A stretch of DNA of 64,000 bases from UBA1181 sp963631545 (GTDB lineage: Bacteria > Bacteroidota > Bacteroidia > Bacteroidales > Paludibacteraceae): assembly GCA_963631545.1 (NCBI GenBank), contig CAVGRN010000004.1:16387-80386 (forward strand). The letters run 5' to 3'. Numbering within the stretch: position 1 is the first letter of the stretch; the number at the start of each line of letters is the position of its first letter. The translations under genes were made by a program, and so were the position numbers. Positions 16,705 to 27,200 of this stretch are shown one piece after another. Below the pieces are notes generated by a model, which was not told the origin of the DNA, did not search any database, and worked only from the letters and a program-made list of their open reading frames with translations.

Positions 16705-18186
16705 ATGGCAAAAGAACTAACACCACGGAGCGAAGACTACTCGCAGTGGTACAACGACTTAGTGATAAAAGCCGATTTGGCGGAAAACTCCGCCGTGAGA
16801 GGCTGCATGGTCATCAAACCCTACGGATATGCGATCTGGGAGAAAATGCAGCGTGAGTTAGACAAAATGTTCAAGGAAACAGGACATTACAACGCCTATT
16901 TCCCGCTTTTCATTCCGAAATCGTTCTTGAGCAAAGAGGCAGACCACGTGGAAGGCTTCGCCAAAGAGTGCGCCGTCGTAACCCACTACCGTCTGAAAAC
17001 CAACCCCGACGGAAGCGGCGTGGTGGTAGACCCAGATGCCAAGTTGGAAGAAGAACTGATTGTACGCCCAACCTCCGAAACCATCATTTGGAACACCTAT
17101 AAAAATTGGATACAGTCCTACCGCGACCTTCCCATCCTCTGCAACCAGTGGGCAAACGTCGTCCGTTGGGAGATGCGCACCCGCCTCTTCCTCCGCACGG
17201 CAGAGTTCCTGTGGCAAGAGGGACACACCGCTCACGAAACCTACCAAGAGGCAGAGGCAGAGGCACAAAAAATGTTGAACGTCTATGCCGACTTCGCAGA
17301 GAATTTCCTCGCCATACCAGTCATCAAAGGCGTGAAATCAGAAACAGAGCGTTTCGCCGGAGCGGTAGACACCTACACCATCGAGGCACTTATGCAAGAC
17401 GGCAAAGCGTTGCAATCCGGCACATCGCACTTCCTGGGGCAGAACTTCGCCAAAGCATTCGACGTTCAATTCCAAACCCGCGACGGCAAGTTAGACTATG
17501 TGTGGGCTACCTCGTGGGGCGCATCCACCCGACTAATGGGCGCACTCATTATGACACACTCCGACGACAACGGACTCGTGCTGCCTCCTAACGTGGCACC
17601 TATCCAAGTGGTCATCGTGCCAATCGCCGTGAAGAAGATGACAGAAGAGATGAACGCCAAAATCGACGACATCATCAGCAAACTGAAAGCCTTAGGCATT
17701 TCCGTGAAATACGACTCGGACGACAGCAAAACCCCAGGTTGGAAATTCCACGAATACGAATTGAAGGGCGTACCTGTAAGACTCACCATCGGTCCGCGCG
17801 ACTTCGAGAACGGAACCGTGGAAGTGGCACGCCGCGACACCCTCGAGAAGGCAACCATCAGTATGGAAGGCATCGAGGCACACATCAAGAACCTCCTCGA
17901 CGAAATTCAGAAGAACGTCTTCCAAAAAGCACTCAACTACCGCAACTCGATGATCCGCAAGGTGGAAACCTACGACGAGTTCAAGGTGGAGATCGAGAAA
18001 GGCGGCTTCATCCTCGCCCACTGGGATGGCACTGCCGAGACAGAGGCGAAAATCAAGGAAGAGACCAAGGCCACCATCCGCTGCATCCCATTCAGCTCAT
18101 ACGTGGGAGATGACAAGCAAGAGGGCAAAGATATGATGACGGGCAAACCGTCGAAGTGCCGCGCACTCTTCGCAAGAGCATATTAA
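16705..18186 (+). CDS. proS: Prolyl-tRNA synthetase, short archaeal/eukaryotic-like type
   Basis: Charges tRNA-Pro with proline. Class II synthetase motifs are clear: IKPYGYAIWEKMQREL (motif 1 region), VRPTSETIIWNTYKNWI, the motif 2 area NVVRWEMRTRLFLRTAEFLW followed by QEGHTAHETYQEAEAEAQ, and LPPNVAPIQVVIVPI of the anticodon domain. At 493 residues without the ~180-residue editing insertion it is the ProS type 3 form common in Bacteroidetes. The ATG at 16705 (MAKELTPRSEDYSQWYND) is the start; the longer frame opens with a GTG upstream of the promoter box. A terminator-like hairpin follows at once. Confidence 0.96.
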   Translation: MAKELTPRSEDYSQWYNDLVIKADLAENSAVRGCMVIKPYGYAIWEKMQRELDKMFKETGHYNAYFPLFIPKSFLSKEADHVEGFAKECAVVTHYRLKTNPDGSGVVVDPDAKLEEELIVRPTSETIIWNTYKNWIQSYRDLPILCNQWANVVRWEMRTRLFLRTAEFLWQEGHTAHETYQEAEAEAQKMLNVYADFAENFLAIPVIKGVKSETERFAGAVDTYTIEALMQDGKALQSGTSHFLGQNFAKAFDVQFQTRDGKLDYVWATSWGASTRLMGALIMTHSDDNGLVLPPNVAPIQVVIVPIAVKKMTEEMNAKIDDIISKLKALGISVKYDSDDSKTPGWKFHEYELKGVPVRLTIGPRDFENGTVEVARRDTLEKATISMEGIEAHIKNLLDEIQKNVFQKALNYRNSMIRKVETYDEFKVEIEKGGFILAHWDGTAETEAKIKEETKATIRCIPFSSYVGDDKQEGKDMMTGKPSKCRALFARAY

Positions 18187-18193
18187 TACTAAA

Positions 18194-18248
18194 AAACGGC
18201 AGGGACAGAGACGGTTCATTCCGCCCAGCGTCCCCGCCGTTTCTTTTT
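18194..18248 (+). terminator. Terminator-like hairpin after proS, directly before the next gene
   Basis: A 13-position stem (AAACGGCAGGGAC / GTCCCCGCCGTTT, one mismatch) followed by TTCTTTTTCC. It is only 12 bases before the ATG at 18260, leaving no room for a promoter, so it may be an attenuator in a read-through transcript rather than a hard stop. Confidence 0.7.
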
Positions 18249-18259
18249 CCATTTTCATC

Positions 18260-19471
18260 ATGAAACACACGCCACTCAACATTCTTTCCGCACTACTACT
18301 ATTATTCTCCACGCTTCCCCTCCAAGCGAAAGAAACCGTGTCGGCAGACACCACCGCAGCACTCGCCCGGTGTTTCAGCGAAACCAACTTCGCCGGATTC
18401 CTCACAGAAACACAAAAAAACACGCTACCCGAACGGCAGCGCACACTCTACATATCGCCAGACGTTACCACCTTCGCCCGCGATGCAGAATATTTCCTAC
18501 CCTACACCAAAGGCTACACCGCCCTGGGCTTCAACCTCAACCCCACCCTATCCTACCGGCACAACCGCGCGCTGACTGCCACCATCGGTGTGCACCTTAT
18601 GGCATATGCAGGCGACCACACCCACATCCGCGAGATACTGCCCATCGTCCGCTTAGAGTACTCGCCTGCCCCATGGATTAGAATCGTGGGCGGAACACTC
18701 TACGGCAACCTATGCCACGGACTCTACGAACCAATGCTCGGGTTCGACCGCTACTACAAGTCCAACCAAGAGAACGGAATGCAAGCCTTCGCACAAACAA
18801 AACACTGGCAATCAGAACTTTGGTGCAACTGGGAAGACTTCATCATTCCCGGGTCAGACTTTCAAGAGAAATTCACCTTCGGGTGGGTCAACAATTTCAA
18901 AATCACACCATTCGCCGACACCACCACAGCATTTGAGATTCCCCTCCATCTAATGATGAACCACCGCGGCGGCCAGTTCGACGCCGTGAAAGACACCTGC
19001 CTTGAGACACTCGCCAACATCGCCACCGGACTATCTTTCCGATGCGAAACCGCACGCACACGCACCAAGGTGGAAGTGCCATTCTTCATCTTCTCCAACC
19101 GGTCGGACGAGCAGCACATACACACCAAATATCAAAAAGGATGGGGCGTTTACCCACAAGTGTCTGTGCAGAACAACCACCCGAAGCACCACTGGCAAGC
19201 CAACATCGGATTCTGGTACGGCGACAAATTCATCTCCGGGCGAGGCAGTTACCTCTTCCAGTCGAGAAGTTACTTTGACGAGACATTCCAAACGCGCTAC
19301 CGCAAAATGGCAACCGCAAAAGCCAGCTACTGTTTGAACCACATCTTCGGGTTCGAGTTCCAAGCCTACTACGACGTCGCAGAAAAATCGACAGACTACG
19401 CCGCCGGCATCTACCTCCTCTTCGACAAGAATTTCAAAATACACTCTTGGAAGAAAAAACAAATTGAATAA
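18260..19471 (+). CDS. Predicted outer-membrane beta-barrel protein, unknown function
   Basis: 403 residues. MKHTPLNILSALLLLFSTLPLQAKE is a standard signal peptide with cleavage near QAKE. The rest is a run of short alternating polar/aromatic strands (for example YTALGFNLNPTLSYRHN, TATIGVHLMAYAGDH, HHWQANIGFWYGDKF, GFEFQAYYDVAEK) typical of an outer-membrane barrel; I recognise no named family. It is the first gene of a four-gene rightward block; the OmpA-family gene follows 13 bases after its stop, then a PorP/SprF protein and the giant adhesin. By position it could be a partner in export or anchoring of the giant protein, but that is inference only. Transcription may come from proS through the hairpin just upstream. 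Confidence 0.82.
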   Translation: MKHTPLNILSALLLLFSTLPLQAKETVSADTTAALARCFSETNFAGFLTETQKNTLPERQRTLYISPDVTTFARDAEYFLPYTKGYTALGFNLNPTLSYRHNRALTATIGVHLMAYAGDHTHIREILPIVRLEYSPAPWIRIVGGTLYGNLCHGLYEPMLGFDRYYKSNQENGMQAFAQTKHWQSELWCNWEDFIIPGSDFQEKFTFGWVNNFKITPFADTTTAFEIPLHLMMNHRGGQFDAVKDTCLETLANIATGLSFRCETARTRTKVEVPFFIFSNRSDEQHIHTKYQKGWGVYPQVSVQNNHPKHHWQANIGFWYGDKFISGRGSYLFQSRSYFDETFQTRYRKMATAKASYCLNHIFGFEFQAYYDVAEKSTDYAAGIYLLFDKNFKIHSWKKKQIE

Positions 19472-19484
19472 ACCCATACCGCAA

Positions 19485-20195
19485 ATGAAGCACGCAACGT
19501 CGCTACTCGCCCTTCTGCTACTCCTCACGCTATGTGCCAGCGCCGCCCGCAAGCAGCGCATCACCGAGCGTGGCTCTTCTCTTTTTTATAGAAGTTGGCG
19601 ATACCCAATTGTTGACGATGCGGCAAAAGATACCTCAGAAAATAAAACCAAAGAAGACAAAACCAACGAAGCAATAACAGACTCTCTTCTAAAACAAGAC
19701 ACTGAGAACGACAACCCGACACCCCAACCCAACATAGCAACAGCGGACACCGCCGACAAAGGTGGAACGCCCGATTCCACGGCGGTCACCCCACACGAGG
19801 GAGATGCCACATCCACAGATAGTACTCAAAACGAGAACGGCGCACAACCAATCCTGCCAGAAGTCTGCATCGTCCACTTCCAATTCGATAAAGACCAATA
19901 CATCCGAAACTACGAGGCGGAGATGGACACCCTCATCGCCTTCATCAACTACCACAAAGGAAAACGATTCCTCATCGAGGGACACACCGACGAACGCGGC
20001 ACCGTGGCATACAACCAGCAACTCTCGGAACGGCGCGCACGGCAACTCGCACGTTCGCTCGCACAGCGCGGCGTAGAGGCATCCCGATTGGAAACCGTCG
20101 GACGAAGCGAACTGCGTCCTGCCGTCGCTCACGCTAAAAACGAACGCGAACACCAACTGAACCGCCGTTGCGAAATCCACGTCATAAAACCCTGA
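19485..20195 (+). CDS. OmpA-family peptidoglycan-binding protein
   Basis: 236 residues from the ATG at 19485 (a TTG seven codons earlier overlaps the preceding gene and is not needed). A signal peptide (MKHATSLLALLLLLTLCASA) is followed by a ~100-residue low-complexity linker rich in Thr, Asp, Glu, Asn and Lys, then an OmpA C-terminal domain from about residue 125: VHFQFDKDQYIRNYEAEMD, FLIEGHTDERGTVAYNQ, LSERRARQLARSLAQRGV, and NRRCEIHV. Such domains bind peptidoglycan, tethering an outer-membrane complex to the cell wall. The PorP/SprF gene begins 3 bases after its stop. In Flavobacterium the SprB adhesin locus also includes an OmpA-type protein (SprD), so this is a likely accessory of the giant protein's export machinery. 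Confidence 0.9.
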   Translation: MKHATSLLALLLLLTLCASAARKQRITERGSSLFYRSWRYPIVDDAAKDTSENKTKEDKTNEAITDSLLKQDTENDNPTPQPNIATADTADKGGTPDSTAVTPHEGDATSTDSTQNENGAQPILPEVCIVHFQFDKDQYIRNYEAEMDTLIAFINYHKGKRFLIEGHTDERGTVAYNQQLSERRARQLARSLAQRGVEASRLETVGRSELRPAVAHAKNEREHQLNRRCEIHVIKP

Positions 20196-20198
20196 CCT

Positions 20199-21101
20199 AT
20201 GACGACGAAACGACTGCTCCTAAGCCTCTGCCTGCTTGTCGCCACCACGACACTCTCGGCGCAACAAGACCTGCTCTTCACACAGCAGCAGTTCTCGCGT
20301 GGAAACATCAACCCCGCCGGAATCGGCAATACAGGCGATGTAGACATCTTCCTTCTCGGCCGCCTACAATGGATTGGTGTGGACAATGCCCCGCGCACGT
20401 TGCTACTCAACGCAACCAACTATTTCGGGAGGATACAATCCGCTGTGGGGTTCACACTCTCGCACGATGTGTTGGGCGTGGGGCATAGCACTACCGAGGC
20501 GAAAGCGGAATACGCCTACCAAGTGGACATACGCAGTAGGTGGGTGCTGTCAATGGGACTCTCCGCCGGTGTGTTTGTGGGGCGGTATGACCCCTCCGTC
20601 AATAAACTTACCGACGAGACAGAACGGAAAGAGTTAGACCTTCCCGAGGGCAAACAAACGGAGGTTACGCCCGACTTCAACCTCGGTTTCGAACTCAACT
20701 CTATGGCGTGGACCTTTGGCGTGTCTTGCACGCATTTGCAGAACAAAGCATCCACCTCCTACTCGTCGGACAGGCATTTCTACGGCTACGTCATCCGCAC
20801 CTTCAACCTGAGCGAGCGGCTCGACCTAATGGCAAGCCTTGCCTATATGAACCGCAATAAGACACACCTGACCGATTGCGGCGTGCTACTCTTTTTAGAC
20901 CGTTTCATCTGGGGAGGACTCTCGTGGCGGCCCGACTGGGTGAACGGGTGCAACCCCTCCTATCTGTCGGCGATGGCTGGCTTCGAGTGGAAGGCGATGC
21001 GCCTTGGCTACCTCTACGAATGGGGAATGGGAAACAGAAGCACACTACCAAGCAACACACACGAAATTCTCCTGTCATTCAAAATCAATAAAAAGCAATA
21101 A
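20199..21101 (+). CDS. PorP/SprF-family type IX secretion outer-membrane protein
   Basis: 300 residues with signal peptide MTTKRLLLSLCLLVATTTLSAQ. The family start is easily read: QQDLLFTQQQFSRGNINPAGIGN, matching the conserved opening where barrel strands begin after an N-x-NPA motif; LGRLQWIGVDNAPRTLLL, LGVGHSTTEAKAEYAYQV and later barrel strands follow, ending LSFKINKK. PorP/SprF proteins are outer-membrane barrels that pair with individual large T9SS cargo proteins carrying type B C-terminal domains; SprF is required for surface display of SprB. The cargo here is almost certainly the next gene, which starts 139 bases downstream and has a type B domain. T9SS core genes (gldK-N, sov/sprA) are not in the window. 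Confidence 0.95.
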   Translation: MTTKRLLLSLCLLVATTTLSAQQDLLFTQQQFSRGNINPAGIGNTGDVDIFLLGRLQWIGVDNAPRTLLLNATNYFGRIQSAVGFTLSHDVLGVGHSTTEAKAEYAYQVDIRSRWVLSMGLSAGVFVGRYDPSVNKLTDETERKELDLPEGKQTEVTPDFNLGFELNSMAWTFGVSCTHLQNKASTSYSSDRHFYGYVIRTFNLSERLDLMASLAYMNRNKTHLTDCGVLLFLDRFIWGGLSWRPDWVNGCNPSYLSAMAGFEWKAMRLGYLYEWGMGNRSTLPSNTHEILLSFKINKKQ

Positions 21102-21199
21102 AACAAAAGAAAAAAGAAAAAATCTAAAAAAAGGAAACGAACAGCCCCAACAATTAGGCAGAGTGTTGTAATAAAAGTATTTTTATAGGTAAAATATCT

Positions 21200-21207
21200 G
21201 AATTTTG
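21200..21207 (+). promoter_or_regulatory. Possible -7 promoter element before the giant gene
   Basis: GAATTTTG differs from TAnnTTTG at one base, with a TTTTTA stretch at about the -33 distance, 33 bases before the ATG. The 21102-21240 leader is A-rich (AAAAGAAAAAAGAAAAAATC) and otherwise featureless; it could allow separate control of the 24-kb gene. Confidence 0.35.
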
Positions 21208-21240
21208 CTAAAAGCGCAACTTACTGAAACTCATTAGAAT

Positions 21241-24200
21241 ATGAAGCAAGTATACATTCCTAAGACGAAACTTGGCGGCATTATCATAACTATATTCTCG
21301 CTATTCCTCGCACTTCCTATCTCTGCGAAGAACGAGGACACGCCCAATTTGGACTTCTCCATGGGAAATTTCACCAATTGGACACGGTGGTACGCATACT
21401 TCGGACCAGCAAACTTTCACGACAACAATAGCGAAAACGTTTACTGCGACCAACCCCACACAAGGTCTCTGATAGATGCAACGACAAAAGAGATAAACCT
21501 CGGAGGATACAACGGCACCGGCTGGACCAAGAAAAATGGAGACGGCGATAAGTATAACTACACGAGTAGGAGTGGACACAACGAAAATATACACGGCAAC
21601 TTCAAAGTCAACAATTATCGTTCGGTGGACATTCCAATGCTTGATAAAAATGGTTGCAAACCCCTGTATAACACACCCGATGCCAACACAAAATCCGCAA
21701 CCATAGGAGAACCCAATAAATACGAAATAATCTATGGCTACAACGAACCAGGAACCTGGGAGTACCGTGCCATGGCAGAGAAACTATCCTATACATTCAC
21801 CGTTACAGAGAAAAGCACATTGTTAAAGCTGAACTTTGCCAGTGTGATGCTTGAGCCAGTGAATGATGCCTCCGCCCACTACGGAGATGAGCACCCTGGA
21901 ATGTGCCTCAATGTGACAGCGGTCAACAGTAAGGGAGAAGAAAGGGTGCTACCTTGTGGTTCCTATTGCGGTGATGCCAGCAGCAACGACAATACGCTGA
22001 CTACGATTGATGGGAGATGCCACAATAGCGACGGAAACAACGTAACCTACAAACCTTGGACGACAAATATCTACGACCTTCGGGGTCACATAGGTGAAAC
22101 CATCACCATCGAAGCGTACATCCACGATTGTTTGCTGGAGTTGTATGTATGTAATCAATGTAACTCCTGCTACCCGTACGGGGATGTTATAGACTACGGA
22201 AACGGAGTCAAAAAAGTTAACTGTGGTTACTGTCGTAGGCAATATAATGCCACCAAACGCATCATGGCAGGCGGACACACCGCCCACGCCTACCTCACCG
22301 GCGAGACACAAGCATTGGAGATAAACGTGGAGAACTGCGAAAGCAGTGATCCCGACAAAGACAGAGTGAAAATCACCGTGCCAGAGGGCTTCGGAGAGGG
22401 CAACTACACTTGGAAAACTTCTGACAATGTTTCGCTAAGAGACGAAAAAGGCAATCCTTACACCAACTACTACGCCTACGTCAACAGAGCGGAGATCCAA
22501 GATGTAGACTACATCTGCACCATCAAAGGCAGCAACGACGAGTGTGCGGAAATCTCCATCAAGACGCGTATAGCCAAGGAGCCTGTCGTGGTAGACTTCC
22601 TCGCCAACACCGCCTGCTACAACCTCGTGAAATTCACAGACCAGTCGAGCATCACCCAAATTCTCCAAAACGGGTCGCTCATCAACCCTGACGAAATCAT
22701 TTCCTACTATTGGTCATGCGAAGACATAAACGGAGAAAACAAGCAAGAGTTCGGTTCATACACCACCAACGATCCTTTCACAGCGACATTCCCGTGGACG
22801 GCAGCCAACCAAGGCAAATACAAAATGACCCTCACCGTTACCACTCAAAAGGGCTGTATCAAGTCGCTTACCAAAGACTTTAAAGTAATGCCCCAGCCAA
22901 CCATGGACTTGGGCGGAACACTCAACATCTGTAAGGGCGAAGAGTCTGTGCTGCAAGTAACCAACTACTCTGCCATGAACAACCGCTATGTGTGGGAGAA
23001 ATGCGCAACTGCCAACTGCAGCACTGCCACTGTGGTACAAGACTCCACAGAGGGCAGCAACAGCTCCTCATTCAAGGTCGACACAAAAGACGACAATGTT
23101 GTGGGCAACTACCGCGTCACCATCTACCGCGAGGAAGACCTCTTGGAAGGAAACGTGAAAGTAGGTACGCAAGGATGTTCTTACACCAAAAATTTTGAAG
23201 TTTCCACCAAAGAGATACCAAATTTCGACTTCACACAATACGAAACCGATACGGAAAAGGACAGAAAGTTCGTTTCCATCTGTAATGGAGAATCAAAAGG
23301 TGTGACCGTCAAAGAGAAATCATCCTTAGGACTGGCGGACAACGACTTCACCTGGAGTAACACCGCCAGAGGAATGACCGTAATGTTAGGTCCGTCCGAC
23401 ACCACCAAATATACCGTTACAGCCACGAAGAACGGATGTTCGAGGTTGGACAGCATCTACGTATACGTCAAGCCACTCCCTAAATTGGAAGTTTTGGGCG
23501 ATGCCGCATACTGCGTAGGACAGACCGCAACGCTCACCGCCTCTGGCTTAACCAACGCAGAAACCGCCAACTACAAATGGTTTAGCGTTGACGGAACAAA
23601 CGAAACATCGCTCGGCAAGGACGGCGAAGAATCTGTTGAAATCAAATACAACCAAGCCGGCTACAACACATACCGTCTAAGGGGAACCAGCTCATTAGGA
23701 TGCAGCAACCTGACAGACAAGCAGATCATCGTGCGCGACAACCCTAAGGTAACCATCCCTGCAGTGAGTCCTGTCTGCGAGGGCGAGAACGTAGTCATCA
23801 ACGTCTACAACGCCGACTCCTGCCAGTGGAACGGCGGAGAAATGAAGAAAGTGCCGACACAAAGTTCCATCAACGAAGTGCCGACCTCCGACGTTTACAA
23901 ACTGAAGGCATACCTCTATTATACAGACGTAACGTGTACTTCGGACGAGACGGTAAACATCACCATCAACAAAAAGCCGGAAGTGAAGATTGACGGCGAC
24001 TCCATTATCTGTAAGGGATACCCATTCTCAATCACCGCACAAGACACCGCAGTCTACACCGGCAAGCCAAACGAAACGGGCAGAACCTACACCTACAAGT
24101 GGAGTGATGCAAAAAACACCACCACGGCAAACTTAGAAGGGACACCGCAAACCTCTGCAGCCTACACCGTAACCGTCAACAACGGCTCGTGCAGCAGCAC

Positions 24201-27200
24201 GTCCACACGCAACGTGACGGTCAACGACAAACCCGTATTCAACGTAACACCACTCTATGCGAGAATCTGTCCTAACGAGATAGACACCATCGTGGCAGAC
24301 GCTAACGGCATGAGCAGTTTCAAGTGGTACTCGCTCACAAAGAAAAGCGGAAAGCAAGACACTATATGGCACTCAGCCAACACGAAAGAGTTCAATAAAT
24401 TAGCCATCGTCATCACACAAGACACCACCATCTACGCCGTCGGCGAGGATAAAAACGGATGTAAGAACACGTTCAGCACCGCCGTCAACGTAAAGGCAGT
24501 CCCTATCGTGGAGGCCGTTGGATATAATGAGGTGTGCGACGGTTCTTCCCTCACCCTCTCACCAAAAGGCGCAGAGCAAGGCACCTACTATTGGGAGAGA
24601 TACTACGGCAACAAAAACGCAGACACCCAAAAAGTGAGCGATGTGGACGCCATGATCGACACGCCTGACAGAAGCCTCTCTTTGGATGGTTCGAGCAAAA
24701 ATGGAACAGTAACCTACATCGTCCACGGTTCGAAAGACGGTTGCTGGGGTCAAGGCGAGAAAACTGTAACCATCAACGAGCAGCCTGAAATTCAGATCAC
24801 GGGAGACGATGACATCTGTAAAGGAAACACGGCGACACTCACCGCTCAACTCGTCAACGGAGATGCAAGCAAAATCAGCTCCTGGAATTGGACGGGAACA
24901 GGAAAGACGGGCGCAAAAGTCACATTCGCTCCTCTCACCGACCAAAAGTACACCATAGAGGCGACAACAACGGATGGAGGATGTAGCGGACACGCAGAGT
25001 TCACCGTAAAGGTGCACAATGCTCCGAACCTCACCCTCACAGCCAACCCAACCTACATCTGTGCCAACAAAGAAGTTGAGCTGACCGTCAGCGCGGAAGG
25101 CGAGAAAATCGCATCCTCAACCTGGACATACGACAAGAGCAAAGTAACCAACACGACAAATGACGGAGAGGGCGATACAAGACTGAGAGCCACATTGTCC
25201 GAAACAACAAGCTTCAGCGTAACTGCCACCAACGAAGCAGGGTGTCCTGGCTATGTGAGTCGTGCCGTACTTGTTTACCCAGAGCCAACTATCACAACTG
25301 ATGCCAAAGAAATATGCCAAGGCACCAGCGTAGACGTTAGTGCAAGTGGCGCAGCCACCTACAAATGGTATGCTGCCGAACAAGCAGACAAAGACCATCC
25401 AACCGATGCACCGGTGGCAGTTGGCACACGCTACCAAGACAGCAAAGTATCGGCAACAGCAACCTCATACACCATCTATCTGATTGGCGAGGAAAATGGT
25501 TGCTACACACAAGAAGAAGTTTCATTCAAGATAAAAGAAAAACCAACGGTAGCCATCACAGGAAACCATATCTATTGTATTGGCGACAACGTGAATTTGA
25601 CTGCGTCTGCAAAAGATGCCGACGGTAACGCAATCACAGACAACGAAAAATTCTTCTGGAACAACGGCAAAGAAGGTGCGGTAATCAATGACGTGGTAGC
25701 AACCACCGCTTTGAAATCGCTCACCGTAACTGCCACCGACAAATACAGTTGTACCAACTCCGTTGAGTACCAACTCGAAACAGTCTCCGCCCCAGATGTG
25801 AAGATCGACGAGCCTACCACAAAAGACATCTGCGAAGGAAATCCTGTTACCCTCACCGCACAAAACGCTGACAACTACAAGTGGTTCGTTGGCGACCAAA
25901 GCACAGCCTACACCGGCGACGCAACCTGCGCAAACGGCGAGTGCCAAGAAATACAACCTACCATTGATGCATCTGCAAAATACATTGTGAAAGGCTCTAA
26001 GACTCACACGGGGACAATCAACACCGCTGAAAGCGTTACTTGTAGCGCATCCGCAGAGATTGCCATCACCGTACGTCCTAACCCAATTGTCACAATCAGC
26101 GGTGAGGACAAAGTCTGCAAAAACAGCTCCACCAGCCTCAGTGCCAGCAACACCGAGACAACAGCCATCATCGACTCCTGGAACTGGGCAAAAGACGATG
26201 TGGACCAAAGCACGAAAACAAGTTACATCAACATAGAATCCATTCCGTCCACTCCTGGCTACGCAACCTACAAAGCCACGGCAACCACCAACTATGGTTG
26301 TACAGGGTCGGAAACAAAAACCATATCGCTCTACCCAGACTACACAGTGGAGATCGTGGGTAACGACTTCGTCTGCGAGGACGGAAAAATCACACTTAAC
26401 GCAAAAGTTTACAATGCGAACGGTGCAGAACTAACAGACCTCAGCAACTTCAAGTTCCAATGGTCGCCACAGGGCGGAACAAGCGTAACCGCAGCAGATA
26501 TGAGCATTGGTAGCACTACCACCTTCACGCTCAATATGACAACGCCGGAAGGCTGCACATTCTCTGCTCAACCTAAGGAAGTACAATGGATTGCCAAGCC
26601 AAAGGTTATCGTTTCGCACGAGCCAACAACAAACTGCGCCGGCAACAATGACATCACCATCACCGCCCAACCAACCAACAAGACCTTGGCAGATATGGAT
26701 GCCTCCGCTTGGGTTTGGACGAACAATCAAAACAACGATTTGCAGGTGAATGCCGACAACATCACCGCTATCAACGCCAACAAAATCCAAATAAAAGACT
26801 TGAACCAAACCTCCACCTATAAGGTGAAGGGTACGGACAACTATGGTTGCGTTTCGGAAGTCGAAATCCACGTTGTGGAAGTGAACGATGCGCCAGACCT
26901 CACCATCTCGGGTGTAAGCAAGGCTTGCCAAAACAACACCATAGAACTTTCTGCGGCATCCTCTAAAAATGCCGACATACTTTGGCAAGACGACTTGTTC
27001 GGAAACGTGAAAGGCACTAAAATGACCGACGTCCGCAAAGTGAAGCTGACGGAGACAGGCAACCATACATTCAAAGCGAGCATCACCTACAACGGTTGCA
27101 CCACCGAAAAGGATCTGACGGTTACCGTAAACGCCAACCCATTAGTTGAAATCGTCAGCGACAATGCGAAAGACTATGTCTGCCAAGGTGGAAGCCTTAG

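Noticed and set aside
19464..19545. OmpA-family protein as a lipoprotein (LTLC in the signal)
   Set aside because: The residue before the cysteine is Leu, not a small residue, so it is not a lipobox; an ordinary signal peptide fits better.
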